The notes below the pieces were generated by a model that saw only the letters and a program-made list of their open reading frames with translations, did not search any database and was not told the origin of the DNA. A stretch of 64,000 nt of DNA from Siphlonurus alternatus. Its lineage: Eukaryota; Arthropoda; Insecta; Ephemeroptera; Siphlonuridae. This document shows positions 35,161 to 48,762 of the stretch, piece by piece; within the stretch, counting starts at the first letter, position 1, and every line of letters starts with the position of its first letter. The stretch lies in assembly GCA_949825025.1 (NCBI GenBank), contig OX463781.1, positions 6,551,370-6,615,369 on the forward strand. Direction: 5' to 3'. Made by a program: the position numbers and the translations under genes.

Positions 35161-38100
35161 AATTTGTTTTTCTCTTTCTATTAGTAAAATTTTAATATTT
35201 ATAAATAAAGGTAATATTAATTTAACTTTCAAAGATTAGTTTCTTTACTACAAAACTTATTATAAATTTTCATATAATTTGTAATTTAGATTTAAAGAAA
35301 ATAATACACAATGAGGCCATTAAGTACCAAAATCAGATAATTTGCAATTTTAGCTGCTTTTTTTTTATATATTATACAGCTTGCGATAATGAATATATAT
35401 AGCTCTTTATATATAGCATAAACTGACCATAAAGTATAATTATCCTGTTATGAATCTTATTGTCGGATCTGCATTTACATTTTAGAAGATGACATCAAGA
35501 CTGCATGACCATATGGTCAGTTTTATTTGGCCTAGCAGGTGAGCTAGGCGGCGGTGTAACTCGGTAGCTTGTCATTCAGTATAACCGCCTCGTTGTTCTC
35601 CAAGCAGGTAGCATTCTTACTTGAGAGGTGAGTTCCCGGACACCGCAGTAAAACATTCTCAGCAGACATCGGACAGCAAGCAAGCAGACAACCAGTCCAG
35701 CCAGGCCCCACATACTCGTACCATCAGCGCCATCCATCACTATGGCGGTAAACTACATAAGCTTTTAGAGTCCCAAATAAAGTAACAATGACAACATATA
35801 AAGAATAAGAATGAGATACTATTATTGAATATAATAATAATAATAAAATGGAATTTCATTGTTTTAAAAAATCTTTATAAAACAAAGAATTATTTATATT
35901 TTACAAGTTTTATATATACGTATTTTTTTTTTTTTTTACTTCGATTGTTTAGTTCTATTTATTTATTTTTTTATAATTTAAAAAAAAATAGTTGGTTTAT
36001 AGATAATATATTATTATTTTTTATAGCTAATCCATTTTTTTTAATATAAAAATATTCTCTTTTAGAAAATATAAAAGAACCGCAATTGGTTTGGAATCAG
36101 TTCTTCAGTTAGTTCCATAGTCATGTATTGTCCTTTTTGACAGGTTATTTATTGGCCAGTCACGCCATTATTTTTCAATCGATTGTTCTCATGTCATTTT
36201 AAATGATGTACATTTTTTTTTCTCTTTAATAATATAAGCTATTAAATTATAATTGATTGATTTCCTTTGTTTTACTCTACAGTCGATTTTTTTTTATACA
36301 CAAAATGTCATCAAATAACTGGAAAATCCAGATTAATTATCTGAAATTCTTTATGATGGATTAAATTTGTAAGAAAAATGTGGAATTTTAAAGATGATTT
36401 TGTTTTGCTCCAATTTTTTTTAACAGGAAAAATACCAAACTAAAAAAAACTTTAAATTCAAGAAAAAGTCTAAAACGTAAGCTACAATATACATTACAAC
36501 CTAAATGACACCAAACTTGCAGTTGCATGCACTATTTACATGCAATATTATTTTTTTTTCATGTAATTTTGTAGTTCAGTATAAAATATAATTGATTACT
36601 TTGAATTTATGATTGATGCAATAAAAAAATGCATACTGCATGCTTGAAAAACATGACCAGTAATGTAAATATATACTTTAATTACAAGTGAATAAAAAAT
36701 ATATAATAAGCAGCCTTCTCAACTTGAATTACATCTACTTTTAATGAGCTTAATAACGTATAATATATATTATAATGAAAAAAAATGTATTTGATGCAAT
36801 AATGGTATAGGTAGGTCTATTAGTCTGTCACTCATATCAAGGTTAATCTTTAGACAGGTAAGACAGTTGTTAGGAGATAAAAAAATATAACGTTAAGATA
36901 AAAAGAAGTACATGAGCATTTGAAATTCATGCAAGTGGCATTATTTCTCTCCCTGTCTCCGTACTGGTCCAGTTGGTCGCGAGGGGTTCTGATCCAGCCG
37001 ACAACAAAACGACGAACACATTGGACTTGTCAGTCACCCGACTAACTGTACATATACGACGACATCAGTGTGTAAGAAGCCTGTCTGTCTGTCTATCGTA
37101 AGTATAAAGATAGAAAGAACAAAAGAATATAATAAAAAAAGAGAGAGAATGAAAAGATTGGCATGTGTCTGTGTTTCAGTTGAAGGCTTGAAAACCTGTG
37201 TCCTTTACCTTGTCATTTGATCATGCCAAATATTTAATGATATTTATTTTTTATATCAAAACTTGGTATATATATTTTTAACATTAAAAAACAGGATTTT
37301 TCGATGAATTATATAATGTCTAAATTGTAATGTTCTTGATTTTTTTTTCTTAAAAAATGCATTGCTCAATTTTATATAATCAAAACTACCCTTTCATGTA
37401 ATAGATTATAATATATATAGTAATATAATTAAGAATTAGTTTCAGATTGTTTTCTATTAATAAAAATGTTTTTGTTTTTTTTTTTTTTATATCAAAGTTT
37501 TATTTCTTAGGTATTGTGGACTGACTAGATAATACTATAATATGTATGATTGTAATTGTAATAATAATATAAAACTGATGATAATATGTTTTAAATTTAA
37601 TGTTTCTTTTACAGGTATTGCAATACTAAAATATTGTAAACATGCATTTTGTACCTTACGGTTCTATATGTGCAATAAATAAATACAAATAAATACAAAT
37701 GTTTTACCTTTCATAAAACATACTAAACTTTAGTTATGTCTTTTCCTAAATATTCAATTAAAAATTTAATTACTACAATTCATTTTGTATTGTTTTTTTT
37801 TATCTTATTTACATTCCATACAAAAATCCTTTAATACTTTTAGTCTACAAAATTCAGACCTTCATAGATTGCGCCTTCCATGAATATTTGAAGAAACCAA
37901 ATCCAGATGTTCAGAGGCATTTTATATTTTTTTTTATTATATTAGAAAATTTTCCTTTATGGACCAAAACTAGAAGCTACAACTATCATAATATTTGACA
38001 AGTTTAATAAAAATTATAGCTGTCAATTATTTTGAATACAAAGCATACCAGACGAAAACTATTTTTATTATAGTGTTCCCGCGCGGCTGGAATTTTATAT

Positions 38101-38510
38101 TTGTGTACTCCTGTTCATATTTCTGGTTGCTGGTGTGTTTAGCGCGATTCTGGGAAACTGATGCTCCCCGCCTTCTTGTCATGTAAGCTCCAGCACGCAG
38201 GGATGCTGATGTCGACATCGTTTTACGGGCTCGGATTTATGTGCCTGCCGATACCTTCTTGCGCGGCACGCCATCACAAAAGAATATACGCAAGGGTATA
38301 AAAGTTCCACAGGTAAACTGTTTTTAGATCAAGAGAGACATTCTGCAATAATATCATTCCAAAATAACAATTTTCCAAATTCGATAATCGGTGCTTTACA
38401 CTAATCGAAATTATGTTACATTAATTTAAGTATCTTAATTACAACCTCAGAACACAAATTTAATGTTCTATAAATGACTCGAGGCTCTTTAAACAAATTT
38501 ATTTAATATA
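35161..38510. other. Intergenic desert with islands
   Basis: Islands: about 35460-35760, including the 14 bp palindrome TGACCATATGGTCA at 35506-35519 and repeated CAGCAAGCAAGCAGACAACC-type words; about 36940-37105 (GGTCGCGAGGGGTTCTGATC); and about 38085-38290. The last holds a minus-strand 63-codon frame (38027-38218) starting MSTSASLRAGAYMTRRRGAS, of unknown identity, and a plus-strand GGGTATAAAAG at about 38296. No gene is proven. Confidence 0.35.
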
Positions 38511-38518
38511 GTTTCATA

Positions 38519-38685
38519 CAGGCGCGGATCCAGAAAAAAATTTCGGGAGGGGCTGCCTCCATAAGGTCAATGTTAAAAAAAAAAAAATTGGAGTGGGGGG
38601 AAAATGCCTATATTGCCCATGTTAAATTCAAAATTTCGGGGGGGGGGGCTGCAGCCCCCCAGCACCCCCCCTAAATCCGCGCCTG
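38519..38685. mobile_element. hAT-type MITE, 167 bp, complete
   Basis: The ends CAGGCGCGGATCC and AAATCCGCGCCTG form the terminal inverted repeats. Perfect 8 bp duplications GTTTCATA flank it (38511-38518 and 38686-38693). CAGG(C/G)GCGGAT termini are widespread in animal hAT elements. The interior has G-rich and C-rich runs that can pair, and no ORF. Confidence 0.93.
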
Positions 38686-38693
38686 GTTTCATA

Positions 38694-41600
38694 TAATGGT
38701 CTTAAACTACAGTATGACATTACTCCATATATTCTAAATACTATATAATAAATATTGAAATAAATAATATGGAATTGCATCCCGAAACTCTGTAATAGAA
38801 TGTCCTAAAATTTCCCAATTACTTCTAAAATTTTTATGAAATCTGCATGTCTGAAATATACAAACTATCAATATTTAAATTATTCCTGTTTATTTTTAAA
38901 TAATTTTTCCTTCCAATCTCTGTATTTATAAAACATTGATTTATTATTAAATAAATATCAATAGCGAAAAACCTGAAGTATTGAAAATCACTGTTACAGT
39001 TTCAGAAAAATTTTCTTATGCGGTGCACACATGGAACAGACGCTTCGTGCATACGAGCTTCACATCCTACATGATCCTACCTTGGTGAACTCACCTTGCT
39101 CGCTCCAACTGTCGCAATTACACACAAAACTCATGTCCAGGATAAAGAAATTAGCTTTAATTTCAAATATCTGCCACTTATGTCGCTTTTTGCTTTAAGC
39201 GAACCAGATTCTTGAAATTTATTACCTTGTTATGGAGCTTTTAAAGCATCATAAATTTTTTAAGAAAAATGTGAAAACTTTCTTGTAAAAGTATGTCAAA
39301 TTTTAAGTTTTTGTTTTTACAAATTATATTATTATTATTTTTTGAAATTTTCTCTCCTTTTGTAGACATAATTTTAGTCAGCATATAATTGTTATGAAAA
39401 TAAATTAAACATATTATACTGTATATTTATTTTTATGCTTTTAAAACATTTCAGTATTAAATTAAAATAAAAATTTAGTATGTACAGAATTATACAGATA
39501 CTATATATAAGGCCCTTCATAACAACAATTGTTTTTTGTGTTAATTTAAATAAAATAAATGTTGATATAAACTATAACAATTAAGTTCTTGCTCCTTTTA
39601 TAAAATATACATCAAACTGATACACACTACAAAGGCTGTTTTGTCTGTTTCCTTATGTACTGGACACCATGAACTTTACTGTTGCCTTGTTTTTAGACGT
39701 TATCACTCGGTCTTACACTAGTATATGGAAGCATATGTATGATGGTGAATTAAAACTCATTTGAGTATATACACTGTGTGCTCTTCTTATATCTCCCAAA
39801 ATTGCAAATGTGTTTTGTCTATTGGAGCTGCAGCTTTAGCAAGTGGGCAGGAGTAAAGTTGGTTCTGTCCAGAGATGTACTTCTGAGACAGGTGTGACGT
39901 CACAATGCAGCAGTAGACAGCACAATCTGCGGATCTGCAGATAGATGGTCCACGACGGGGGGCATCTCCGTGAGCTGTCGGACTGCACAAGACGTCCTGG
40001 TGAGCCCCGCCCACCCACACTCGTTCGTGTCATCTGATCAAACGTCGAGTCATTCGAACTTGTAACTCCATCAATCACCTTGTCACACTGATTTTAATTA
40101 ATGTCATTAAAATTTATGTCAAGAGTAAAAATTAAGTTAATATTAATTCACAATATTTTTATAGAAAGTTGAATTCATAGACTCACAAGTCAGTTTAAGT
40201 CAAAGGATTTTTTGCTTATTGAGATCAGAAACGAATAAAATGAAAACTTGTTATTTACGTAACTTGGTGTTGTTAATAGATTAAAACTCAATTTTGAGTA
40301 AAGGAGATTGCGGTCCTGTCAAAAATAATTAGCATTGTGTGGAATAGGAGAAACTCGATATAAGCTACAATATACTCGATATAAGGTAAACCTAATTTCC
40401 TGAATCCCTTGACTTTACGAAATAACAAGTTTTTACTTTACTCGTATATCCACTTCCTCCTAAACATTTAAGTTTTTGCAATTTATTTTCCATGCACCTA
40501 TAATATATTTATAGCTATCTGAAAGACTGATATTCGTTTTTGATCGCCACAAAACCTTGTTTTGTACTATAAAAATGATCCTAAAATCTTTTAAGTTTAT
40601 ACTGTATTATTAAACATATTACAAACATTTTTTATTATTGATTTTTAATTATGAATTAACATTATTCTTGACATAGTAATTTCTTTCATTTGATATTGTA
40701 TGAGTGTCTCACACTCTATATTATAATGATAGTGCCATAAATTGCAATTATTTTGTAACAAATATAAAATTTATTGTATCATTCTATTTTATATATTTTT
40801 TATTAATGATCGAAGATATAAATCAATAATTAATAACAATATATTAAAATATAATTCATCATTATAATGATTTTATATTAAAAAGAACCTAATTAGTGAT
40901 AAATTTCAACCATATACATGATTAATATACGTATATATAATACTTAACAGCCAATGGGATGTTATTCTAGGTAAACCCCTATGTATGTATATGTGCACGG
41001 GAAACATAAAACAATAATAATAATGTATTTAGTTTATTCAAGTGTTACTAATTCCTATACTTTATATCAGCGTTTGTAATATCGTAATATCTCTCTTTCC
41101 ATTTCACTCGGTAGAATGGAAGTAATTATTTAAATTAACATTCATATTTCAAATTTTTTGGCCTAGTAATGTCAAATTTATTCAAATTAACTATTTAATT
41201 TATTTTTTTATATATATGCATGGGTGATTATGACTGACAAATGTTACTCATAAAACATGTCAAATTTTTTTATAACTATCCCAGGTGTATTAATAATAAA
41301 AGTGATTCATGGATAATATATTTTTTATGATACTTTGACCAAAAGAACTTTCCATGTTGGCAAATAAAATTTATTTAATAATTTTTAAAGTAGGTAGTAT
41401 AAAATTATGAAACAACATTTTTAATAATGATTGCTGTTTCTTATTTATTTTTTTTAGCCAATATATGATAATTACTTAGTTAATGATACCAATTACTAAG
41501 ATTTATATTACTTTAAGTATAAGGAAGAAATGAAATAAATTATACATGTACGTATACTTGAATTTTTTTATTCTTGTTTTTCTTGACCTTGGGAAAAAAT

Positions 41601-42244
41601 TTATTGCATATTTAACAGAAAAGAATACCTTGTTTTTCCATACAAGGGTTCTTATTTTGGTTAAATCATAATTTGTGTTCAAATAAAAAAAATGACAATT
41701 ACAAGGCATTAGAAATTTTAATTTATGTAATGATGCGCGATAAATGCAAAATAATTTATATTAAAAGCTAATATTGTCAGTATTAATAGACTTTGTATTA
41801 TAAATGACGAGCATCATTTAAATAATAGTGACGTACGTACCTATAGCCCTGCCTGTTATAGTACAACATACATATTTCAAAAATATTTTTCAATATTCCA
41901 TGCATTGCTAACCAATTTTACTTCAAATAAAATTATTAAATTACTATTATTACTGTATTTCATAGTTAATTTAAATTAATATTTTCTTTAAGGTTCATTA
42001 CTTTTCAATAAACTTTCGCACGCTGAACAGATTAAAAAAAAAATAATTTGCAATAATATATATTAGAGAGTCAAATCAATCAATTATATATGATGCACTG
42101 ATGTTTTCATTTTAGTATCTTTTAATTTAGAGCTTGCTTTGTTACATTTATATTACACAACAGCCTCAAGTCAACGTTCTGCTATTTTTATATCCTAACT
42201 TTTATCCTAAGGTCACTTAAATGTCCTCAATAATATAAATTTTG
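38694..42244. other. Intergenic desert with one prominent island
   Basis: The island at about 39840-40080 includes TGACGTCA (39895-39902), CTGCGGATCTGCAGATAG and GAGCCCCGCCCACCCACAC. Two overlapping minus-strand frames over it show no family signature. ACTCGATATAAG is repeated at about 40352 and 40374. The remainder is AT-rich. Confidence 0.4.
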
Positions 42245-42541
42245 TATAAAGGTCTTATAAAATGACATATTTTAAAAAAATATATGAGATAGTTGTAGTA
42301 ATATAGAATATATATTTTTATAAAGGGTACAAAAACACTTTTTATACACCTTTTATTATACGATTATTATGAAAGATCATGCATGCAATTCGGGCAATTA
42401 GGCCATAAAGTTATTGCTGGTTATGGAAGAGCGAGGCGCCGTACATAACACTCCATGCAATGGCGGCAGCTTGTAAATGAGGGGGGCGCCATCGCAGTGT
42501 CGTCCTAGACCCACTGTTGTTTTATAAGACCTTATATAGTT
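42245..42541. mobile_element. Possible MITE with TATAAGGTCTTATAAAA-type inverted ends
   Basis: The left end TATAAAGGTCTTATAAAA and the right end TTTTATAAGACCTTATATAG are near-perfect reverse complements. Between them lies a GC-richer core (42395-42520: GAGCGAGGCGCCGTACATAA and GGGGGGCGCCATCGCAGTGT). Termini and duplication are not certain. Confidence 0.4.
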
Positions 42542-43687
42542 CCTTCTTTAAAGTCATATAACCTTTTTTTATATTCTCTATATTACCCCAAGTTAAAATT
42601 TATTGTAAACCTCATTAAGTTTCAAGAAAAAATTTAATGTTCTCGGTGTAGGTTTGTTTAAATTTATTTTTATTGTTCTTTGTTCTTAGAATTGCATTTG
42701 TTTAGTGTTAACAGTTTAAATTTTCTTTTTTATTATGAGGGCAAATTTAACTATAATTGTTTGTTTACTACAACTTCCAGACCACAAATATTTATTTGGA
42801 AATTAACTTGTTACCTCCCTAAGGTGTTTTTATAAAATTAGTATATTCTTGATTTCTTGAATCTCAGAAGCTTCAAAATTACACGTTTTATATAATGTGT
42901 TCAATCGTGGAATTTTTCACTGTGTAATCTCAATATACGTTTATAAATTTGTATTTTTTTAAAAAAATCGTATCACATTTTGAGTTTACAAAAATTTAAT
43001 AACGCTTAAAAAAACTGAGATTTTAATTTCATTATGACAGAGATAGTTTTTAGTTCGATTAAATTTAAGATTAATTTTAGGTTTATTTTAAAAAAAGTAG
43101 TTAGAAAAGATTAATTTTTCCAACAGTATAAAATATCAAAGAGTTCTGACTAAAATAAATATAAATATCAAATTTCAAGATGCAGACACCAATATTAATA
43201 TTCCATTTTGTATGATCATTAATTCAAATATTCTGACATGAATATTTAATCCTTGTCGTGTCAAAATTAAGTACTTTGAACTTACTTTAATTTGCATTTA
43301 AATTTTGTACCTTAATAACATAAAGTTTAAAATCCTATCCAAAATAAAGTAAGATGCGATATTTAGATTTTTTTTAAAATGAGAGTTTTCTTTTAGTGTC
43401 ACTTATATAAATGGTGACTGGAAATACACTTGATGATGTTGCTAATGTGTTTGCGCTAATGTAAAGGCGAGAAATGAGTAGCCATGAAGGCAGCACTTGA
43501 CAAATCACGTCGCCACTTCGGGACAGCTGTTGGCTGAGTACTGCGATTTATTGGACACTCAGCTGTCCCACTGCAGCCATCTCGCGTCATCTTTCTCTTT
43601 CTCAAAGAGATTTAACTGCATGCATATTCAGCATGGTCACATTTGCTTGCTTTCATTGAAGACGGAAAATAAAACTACATCAAACAC
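42542..43687. other. AT-rich stretch ending in a GC-richer island
   Basis: The island at about 43430-43640 has two inverted CAGCTG-type E-boxes (GGACAGCTGTTGG and CTCAGCTGTCC) and CATGCATATTCAGCATGG. No gene recognised. Confidence 0.4.
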
Positions 43688-43770
43688 TATATATACACCC
43701 GATTGCATAGATAAGGTCTAACTTAAGCCCGGATTAAAACTAGACCTCATCTATGCAATTGGGTATATAT
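43688..43770. repeat. Hairpin, about 30-bp stem
   Basis: ACCCGATTGCATAGATAAGG pairs with the downstream CCTCATCTATGCAATTGGGT, with only a few mismatches and a loop of about 22 bases. It directly abuts the next inverted-repeat element. It could be a solo MITE or a small hairpin RNA; nothing decides between them. Confidence 0.7.
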
Positions 43771-43922
43771 CGTCCCTCGTCCGGAATAATATAAGCTATC
43801 TGCTCACCACGATTTCGTTGCAGAAGTGAGCTATATTTCAAGTAAATTGGTATAAAATAAAGCTTATAATTGCGCTCACCTGAATAGCAGATAGCTCATT
43901 ATTGCGGACGAGAGACGATATA
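43766..43922. mobile_element. MITE, 157 bp, TATATCGTC termini
   Basis: The left end TATATCGTCCCTCGTCCGGA pairs with the right end GCGGACGAGAGACGATATA. The inverted repeat continues inward through AGCTATCTGCTCA and TAGCAGATAGCT. TA or TATA at the ends suggests a TA-type target. There is no ORF. Confidence 0.8.
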
Positions 43923-46900
43923 CTGTACACTGTACATGCATCAATTTAATTAATTATTAATAAGTATCTAATGTCTCTAATTAATAGAAAGGTAACATGA
44001 CATTACCTCACATGTCAATGTAAACAGTTCAATAATTGTTATGTTATACGATATAGGCTTTCTCCTTCATTGAACGTTCTAACTGACAAGTTAGTTCATT
44101 CATTAAGACATTATTATAAAGCATGTTTCCTAATTGACCCGAACTCAAGTCGAGTACTACCGAATGCTTACGATGAGAACCTACTTTGAACTGATTATCA
44201 TAGAAAATAAATTCTTCGTTTTCTTTGTGATTAAGTCATCTTTGTCGTTCATATTCTTGAAATGTACCATTCAATGAGGTGGTACTATTACATGCTATCT
44301 ACCGGCTATAGGGAAATATTCTGTGTTCCCTATATACACTAGTGAAAAGTCGCAAACAACTAAATTATATAAGATAGAAGTTTTCTTTAAATAATATATA
44401 CATACTATATAAGCTATGTGTTGACTTACACTGAAAGCATAGACATCTTTTCAGTCGTTTGATGTGTAAATATAGAGCGTTTGAGCTTTTGATGCAACTT
44501 TCTTGTTTAGAATAAAATTATAAGCCTCATAATGATGTCAATTTGTTAAATTAGCTAATCCAATGATTTAGTGAAATAGACACATGCAAACTTTATAGCT
44601 TGTGTTTCGAAACATAGAAAGAAATATTATTTCTATTAATCTATTATATATTTGTTGTGTCCATTAAAACGTAATTTAGTTTATTATAAAAGTCAAATAT
44701 TTCAAGATAAACTTAAAATCAACATATGGCAAGCAATTTTTGATCATATTATTAAGGAAAATTTTATTGGTTATAGTAATCTATCTCTTTTTGGGTTTTT
44801 CAATTTACATATTAAAGGTATGAAAAAATAAACATTCAAAGACTAAATGTGATATTATAGAAAAAATATGCAATGCCCACATTAAGATTCATGCGTGAGA
44901 AAGTTCAAATTACTACTTTACAGTATAATTTTTAACTAGAATTGATTAATTTAATTATCTATATCTATTCTAAATTATCAATAATTTGATACATAATTTT
45001 TTAATATTAAAAAAAATCTTTAGTAGCTATATAATAAACTCCCAATCATCATAATTAAATATTTTTTTAAATTATTTTTATGATGAAAGTTAATAATGAG
45101 ATGTCGTCGTCCAGACCAAATTAGGATACCTTTTTGAAATAGATGATTATATAAATTATACTTACAATATAATAATATATTATAAAAAAATATCACATTA
45201 AATAGAGTGAAGTTTTTATATGGCTATTAACTTTGTCGGTGGGTAGATGACGTGCGGCAATTAAAGTGAAGCTAGTGATCTGTCATGACCACCTTTCTGA
45301 CTCGGTGGCACCTGCAATTAAATCGTGGCCGAGGAGATTGCCCCGCCCTTCCTTAACAGCGGGGGTCTCTGATGTAAACAAGGTAACATGCGTGTGTTTT
45401 CATTAAACTATTGCTACTGTTGGATATTATAATAATTTAAGAATAACTTTTTCTTTTATTAATGATATCATCAATTTGAGGTAATATTCCAAATTAATCG
45501 CAAGTATTGGCATGTAGATTTTCAAACTCTTAGTAACTAATGCAGTGATTTGAAATGGATCAAATAAACTTTGAAATTATTACTTATTTTGGCAGTAATG
45601 ATTTTTTTATATTATAATTGGATTTTGTCTCTCTTATATTATTTTACATTATTTTAAAAAAATATAATTTCTATTTTTAATATTAAATCTTGTTATCTAC
45701 CTGGTGATAAAAATCAAATTGTGTTTTTATTTTACAGGCATTAATATTATGTTAAATATTTTTTTACTAAAATGTTTAATAACATGCACAGGAAGTAAAC
45801 CATATAAACATTTTAAAATTATGTTGAATATTTTTATACTTGCATAATATACATAAACATAATTTTATTACAACGTAAGATTATAACTTGTGTAGTAAAT
45901 AAATAGAAGCTTTTATTAAAAGTTTAAGAACATAAATTTAATAAATTCTATTTTTAAAACATTTTAAAATTCATAATAATTCAAAATGAGTTAGACTTAA
46001 AAAAATAATTAAGTCTCATTTTGTACGCACATAAAGTTACCTTAATGAGATGTGACGTATAAATTGTACTTCCTCCCACAGTACTCCAAGGTCAGTAAAT
46101 AAGAAGGTAATAACTCCAGTTAATTATTAATTACGTGGCAGTAAATACATAAATTAAAGCTTTTAAATTTTAACATGTCTTTTAATATAAACACATGAAA
46201 TTAATGACACTTTAAAACATTTTTTTCTTCTGTATTTGTATTTTCAGGTGCTACCTTTATATTCTAATACTCATGCAATACAACAGCTAGCAGCACCTAC
46301 GTAAGTTAGCACCTAGTAAGCTCATTATATGTTATGGAGGGAGTGAATATATGTACGAATAATACGCTGTAAGGGATATTTGAAACGCCTTGTAACAACT
46401 TTGAGGCAAATATATTGTAGATATTAATTCTTTGTTTGCGGTATAAGCTTGAAATAATAGTTTGTTTTTTTTAAATCGAAGGTAACTTTTTGTATATACA
46501 TAATCTCAATTTTCTTATTGAAGAGAGATATGAGATTATACTGTAGGTTATAAAATAATAGAGTGCATGATATAAATCATAATCATGCAGATATATGTAT
46601 TAATAAAACTCATAATGTTATTGAGTTTTGTTACGTTTTTCTTTTAAGAGTTACATTAAAAAAAATTATAAGCTGCAGTTATACATGAAACACGTGTATG
46701 GATGTGTAAAAATATTGACACGATTATATTAACATATTAATCTCCAATCAATCATTTTTATCCCAGATTATACGTTTAATCAACATGATTAACTCAACCT
46801 CTCAATGAAGGCTTCATCAAACAGATTAACTTCCCCATTAAATGAAATGTTTTGAATTGGAAGTTATAAATATAAAATAGCTAATTAAAATTTCCTGCAC

Positions 46901-48097
46901 TGAGGGTGAGTTATTTGCTAATATTTTAAGTGTTAACACAATTAATTAACTTAAATCACATTTTCACAACATATATAGTAAATTTTAGTTCACATATATT
47001 AAATATATTTAAAAAAAAATAAAAAATAAAATAAATAAATTTGATGGAAAAAATATATTTATGTATAAAATTTATATTATATAACGTTATGCAAACCCAG
47101 GTAATTATAATTATACGATATAATTACGATATAATTATCGTATAATATATAATAATTATATTGCATGCATGCAATGTACAATATATTCTTTCACAATTGA
47201 AATGAAAATTGTTATTGATTTAATGTGTTTATTTTTTATTTATTAATTGGTAGTTTTAATAAATAAAAAAAAGCAACTTTATAATATGTTTTTTCTTGAT
47301 AATTCCAGTAATTCCAGCTTACAAACATAAAAATATGTACAAAATTTAATATCTTATGATATTGTATATACACAGGTACATATAGACATAGGCAGATTTA
47401 CACTCAAAAATATGTTTCTTCCTAGCCATCATTTTCAGTAATCAAATAACCCCAAAACAATGATTATAATACGGGGATGTCATTTTACGAAAAATTTACA
47501 TTTTATCATTAAAAAAAATACTTATTATACAGCAGAGCTATACATTTAATTTAAACTTTTCCCGAAGAACTGCCACCTTACGTTTTGTATGTATATAAAA
47601 TGTTAGTAACACCTTGATTTATTTAACATGGTAATTGCGATATTAATTATTTTCAAAACACGTTGAGTAATTTGTTTTTACTTTAGACATATTACTCCTA
47701 CGAGTCTGACAGCTTTTAAAAAAATATGTTTTTTATTATTATTTATAACACACAAAAGATTTGTTGGCAAAGATATAATATTTTTAATTTGTGTATTTTT
47801 TATGCAAACATAAATAGTGTTTAATTTATGGTAAATGCTGCAACGCTAATACGTGACTAAAATAATATATTACTGACGTTATTTTGTTGATAAAATGTTA
47901 ATATGCGCATTTACGCAACAATATATTTTAAAGTAAAATTTATAAAACTGTTATAAAACAACAATTATTTTTTTATTCTTTTTTAAATTTTTCGTTGATG
48001 CTAAATTCTTCCACAAAAATTTTTCTTTTAGATAAAATTAAAATTTTAGATAGCCCTTTTCTAAATTAAAGTATTTATTAATATTTATTAAATCAAA
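43923..48097. other. Intergenic desert upstream of the MORN gene
   Basis: The island at about 45225-45390 (GATGACGTGCGGCAATTAAA, CCTGCAATTAAATCGTGGCC) contains homeodomain-type AATTAAA cores. AT-rich elsewhere, with imperfect ATTATCGTATAAT-type palindromes at about 47105-47165. No gene. Confidence 0.4.
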
Positions 48098-48706
48098 ATG
48101 CCAACATTAAAAAGCCACAATTTTGAATTACCAAGATCAAGACTTATTGAAGAAAATACGAAGAAACAAGGAAGATTTTGTGAAATTTATAACCCATCAA
48201 ATTCTGATTGTTATAAAGGTGAATGGAAAAATGATAAAAAATATGGAATTGGAGAATTAAAAAAATCTAATGGATATTTATATATTGGAAAATTGAAAAA
48301 TAATAAGAAACATGGTTATGGAATGTTAAAAAAATTGAATGAAGATACAAATAAATATGAATTAATTTATGAAGGAGAATGGAAAAATGATTTACAACAT
48401 GGACAAGGTATTGGATTTTATCCTGATGGAAGTTATCATGAAGGTGAATATAAACTCGGAAGAAAAAATGGCAAAGGATACATGGTTTATAAAGATGGTT
48501 ATCATTATACCGGTGAATGGTTAAATGATCAAATGCACGGATTTGGAATTTGGACCAACCCAAACGGAAGTTACTACGAAGGGCAGTTCGTCGGTGGAAA
48601 ATTCCATGGACGTGGACAGTTTGTGATGCCATATAGGAACTGTCTACTGCGGGGAGTGTGGCGAGACGATGATTACTTCAGTGGCGAGAGTTTAGAGGAC
48701 AAGTAG
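48098..48706 (+). CDS. MORN-repeat protein, MORN3-like, single exon
   Basis: A 202-residue protein with six full MORN repeats (Y-x-G-x-W then G-x-G) starting at residues 39, 62, 91, 114, 137 and 160, and a partial one near 183 (LRGVW). Examples are YKGEWKNDKKYGIG, YEGEWKNDLQHGQG and YTGEWLNDQMHGFG. The spacer between repeats 2 and 3 (NEDTNKYELIYEGEW), the short N-terminal lead and the tail FVMPYRNCLLRGVW match the layout of MORN3 better than the shorter MORN4/retinophilin. MORN modules bind lipids or act as scaffolds; MORN3 is linked to sperm formation in mammals. The ATG has A at -3. There is no signal peptide, membrane segment or intron. AATAAA follows the stop by about 50 bases. Codons are AT-ending until about residue 150, then GC-ending. 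Lack of introns could mean a retrocopy, but the frame is intact. Confidence 0.85.
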   Translation: MPTLKSHNFELPRSRLIEENTKKQGRFCEIYNPSNSDCYKGEWKNDKKYGIGELKKSNGYLYIGKLKNNKKHGYGMLKKLNEDTNKYELIYEGEWKNDLQHGQGIGFYPDGSYHEGEYKLGRKNGKGYMVYKDGYHYTGEWLNDQMHGFGIWTNPNGSYYEGQFVGGKFHGRGQFVMPYRNCLLRGVWRDDDYFSGESLEDK

Positions 48707-48756
48707 TGATACCTACCAAATAATAACTCTAACAAAAATTTAGAACGTGATACAAA

Positions 48757-48762
48757 AATAAA
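48757..48762 (+). terminator. Polyadenylation signal of the MORN gene (AATAAA)
   Basis: AATAAA lies 51 bases after the TAG stop, in the expected position and orientation. It supports a short 3' UTR. Confidence 0.6.

Noticed and set aside
37515..37545. TGACTAGA seed similar to miR-279
   Set aside because: The bases after the seed do not match the family, and no hairpin of precursor size is visible around it.
38027..38218. Overlapping 63-codon frames on both strands
   Set aside because: The minus-strand frame (MSTSASLRAGAYMTRRRGAS) is suggestive in composition but lacks a family match, splice partner or promoter. Kept only as a note in the stretch description.
44309..44332. TAGGGAA...TTCCCTA inverted repeat resembling the 61331 micro-insertion
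   Set aside because: The flanks (ACCGGCTA and TATACACT) do not match, so there is no target duplication to support an insertion.
48267..48632. 121-codon minus-strand frame
   Set aside because: It is antisense to the MORN gene; the plus-strand frame carries all MORN motifs.
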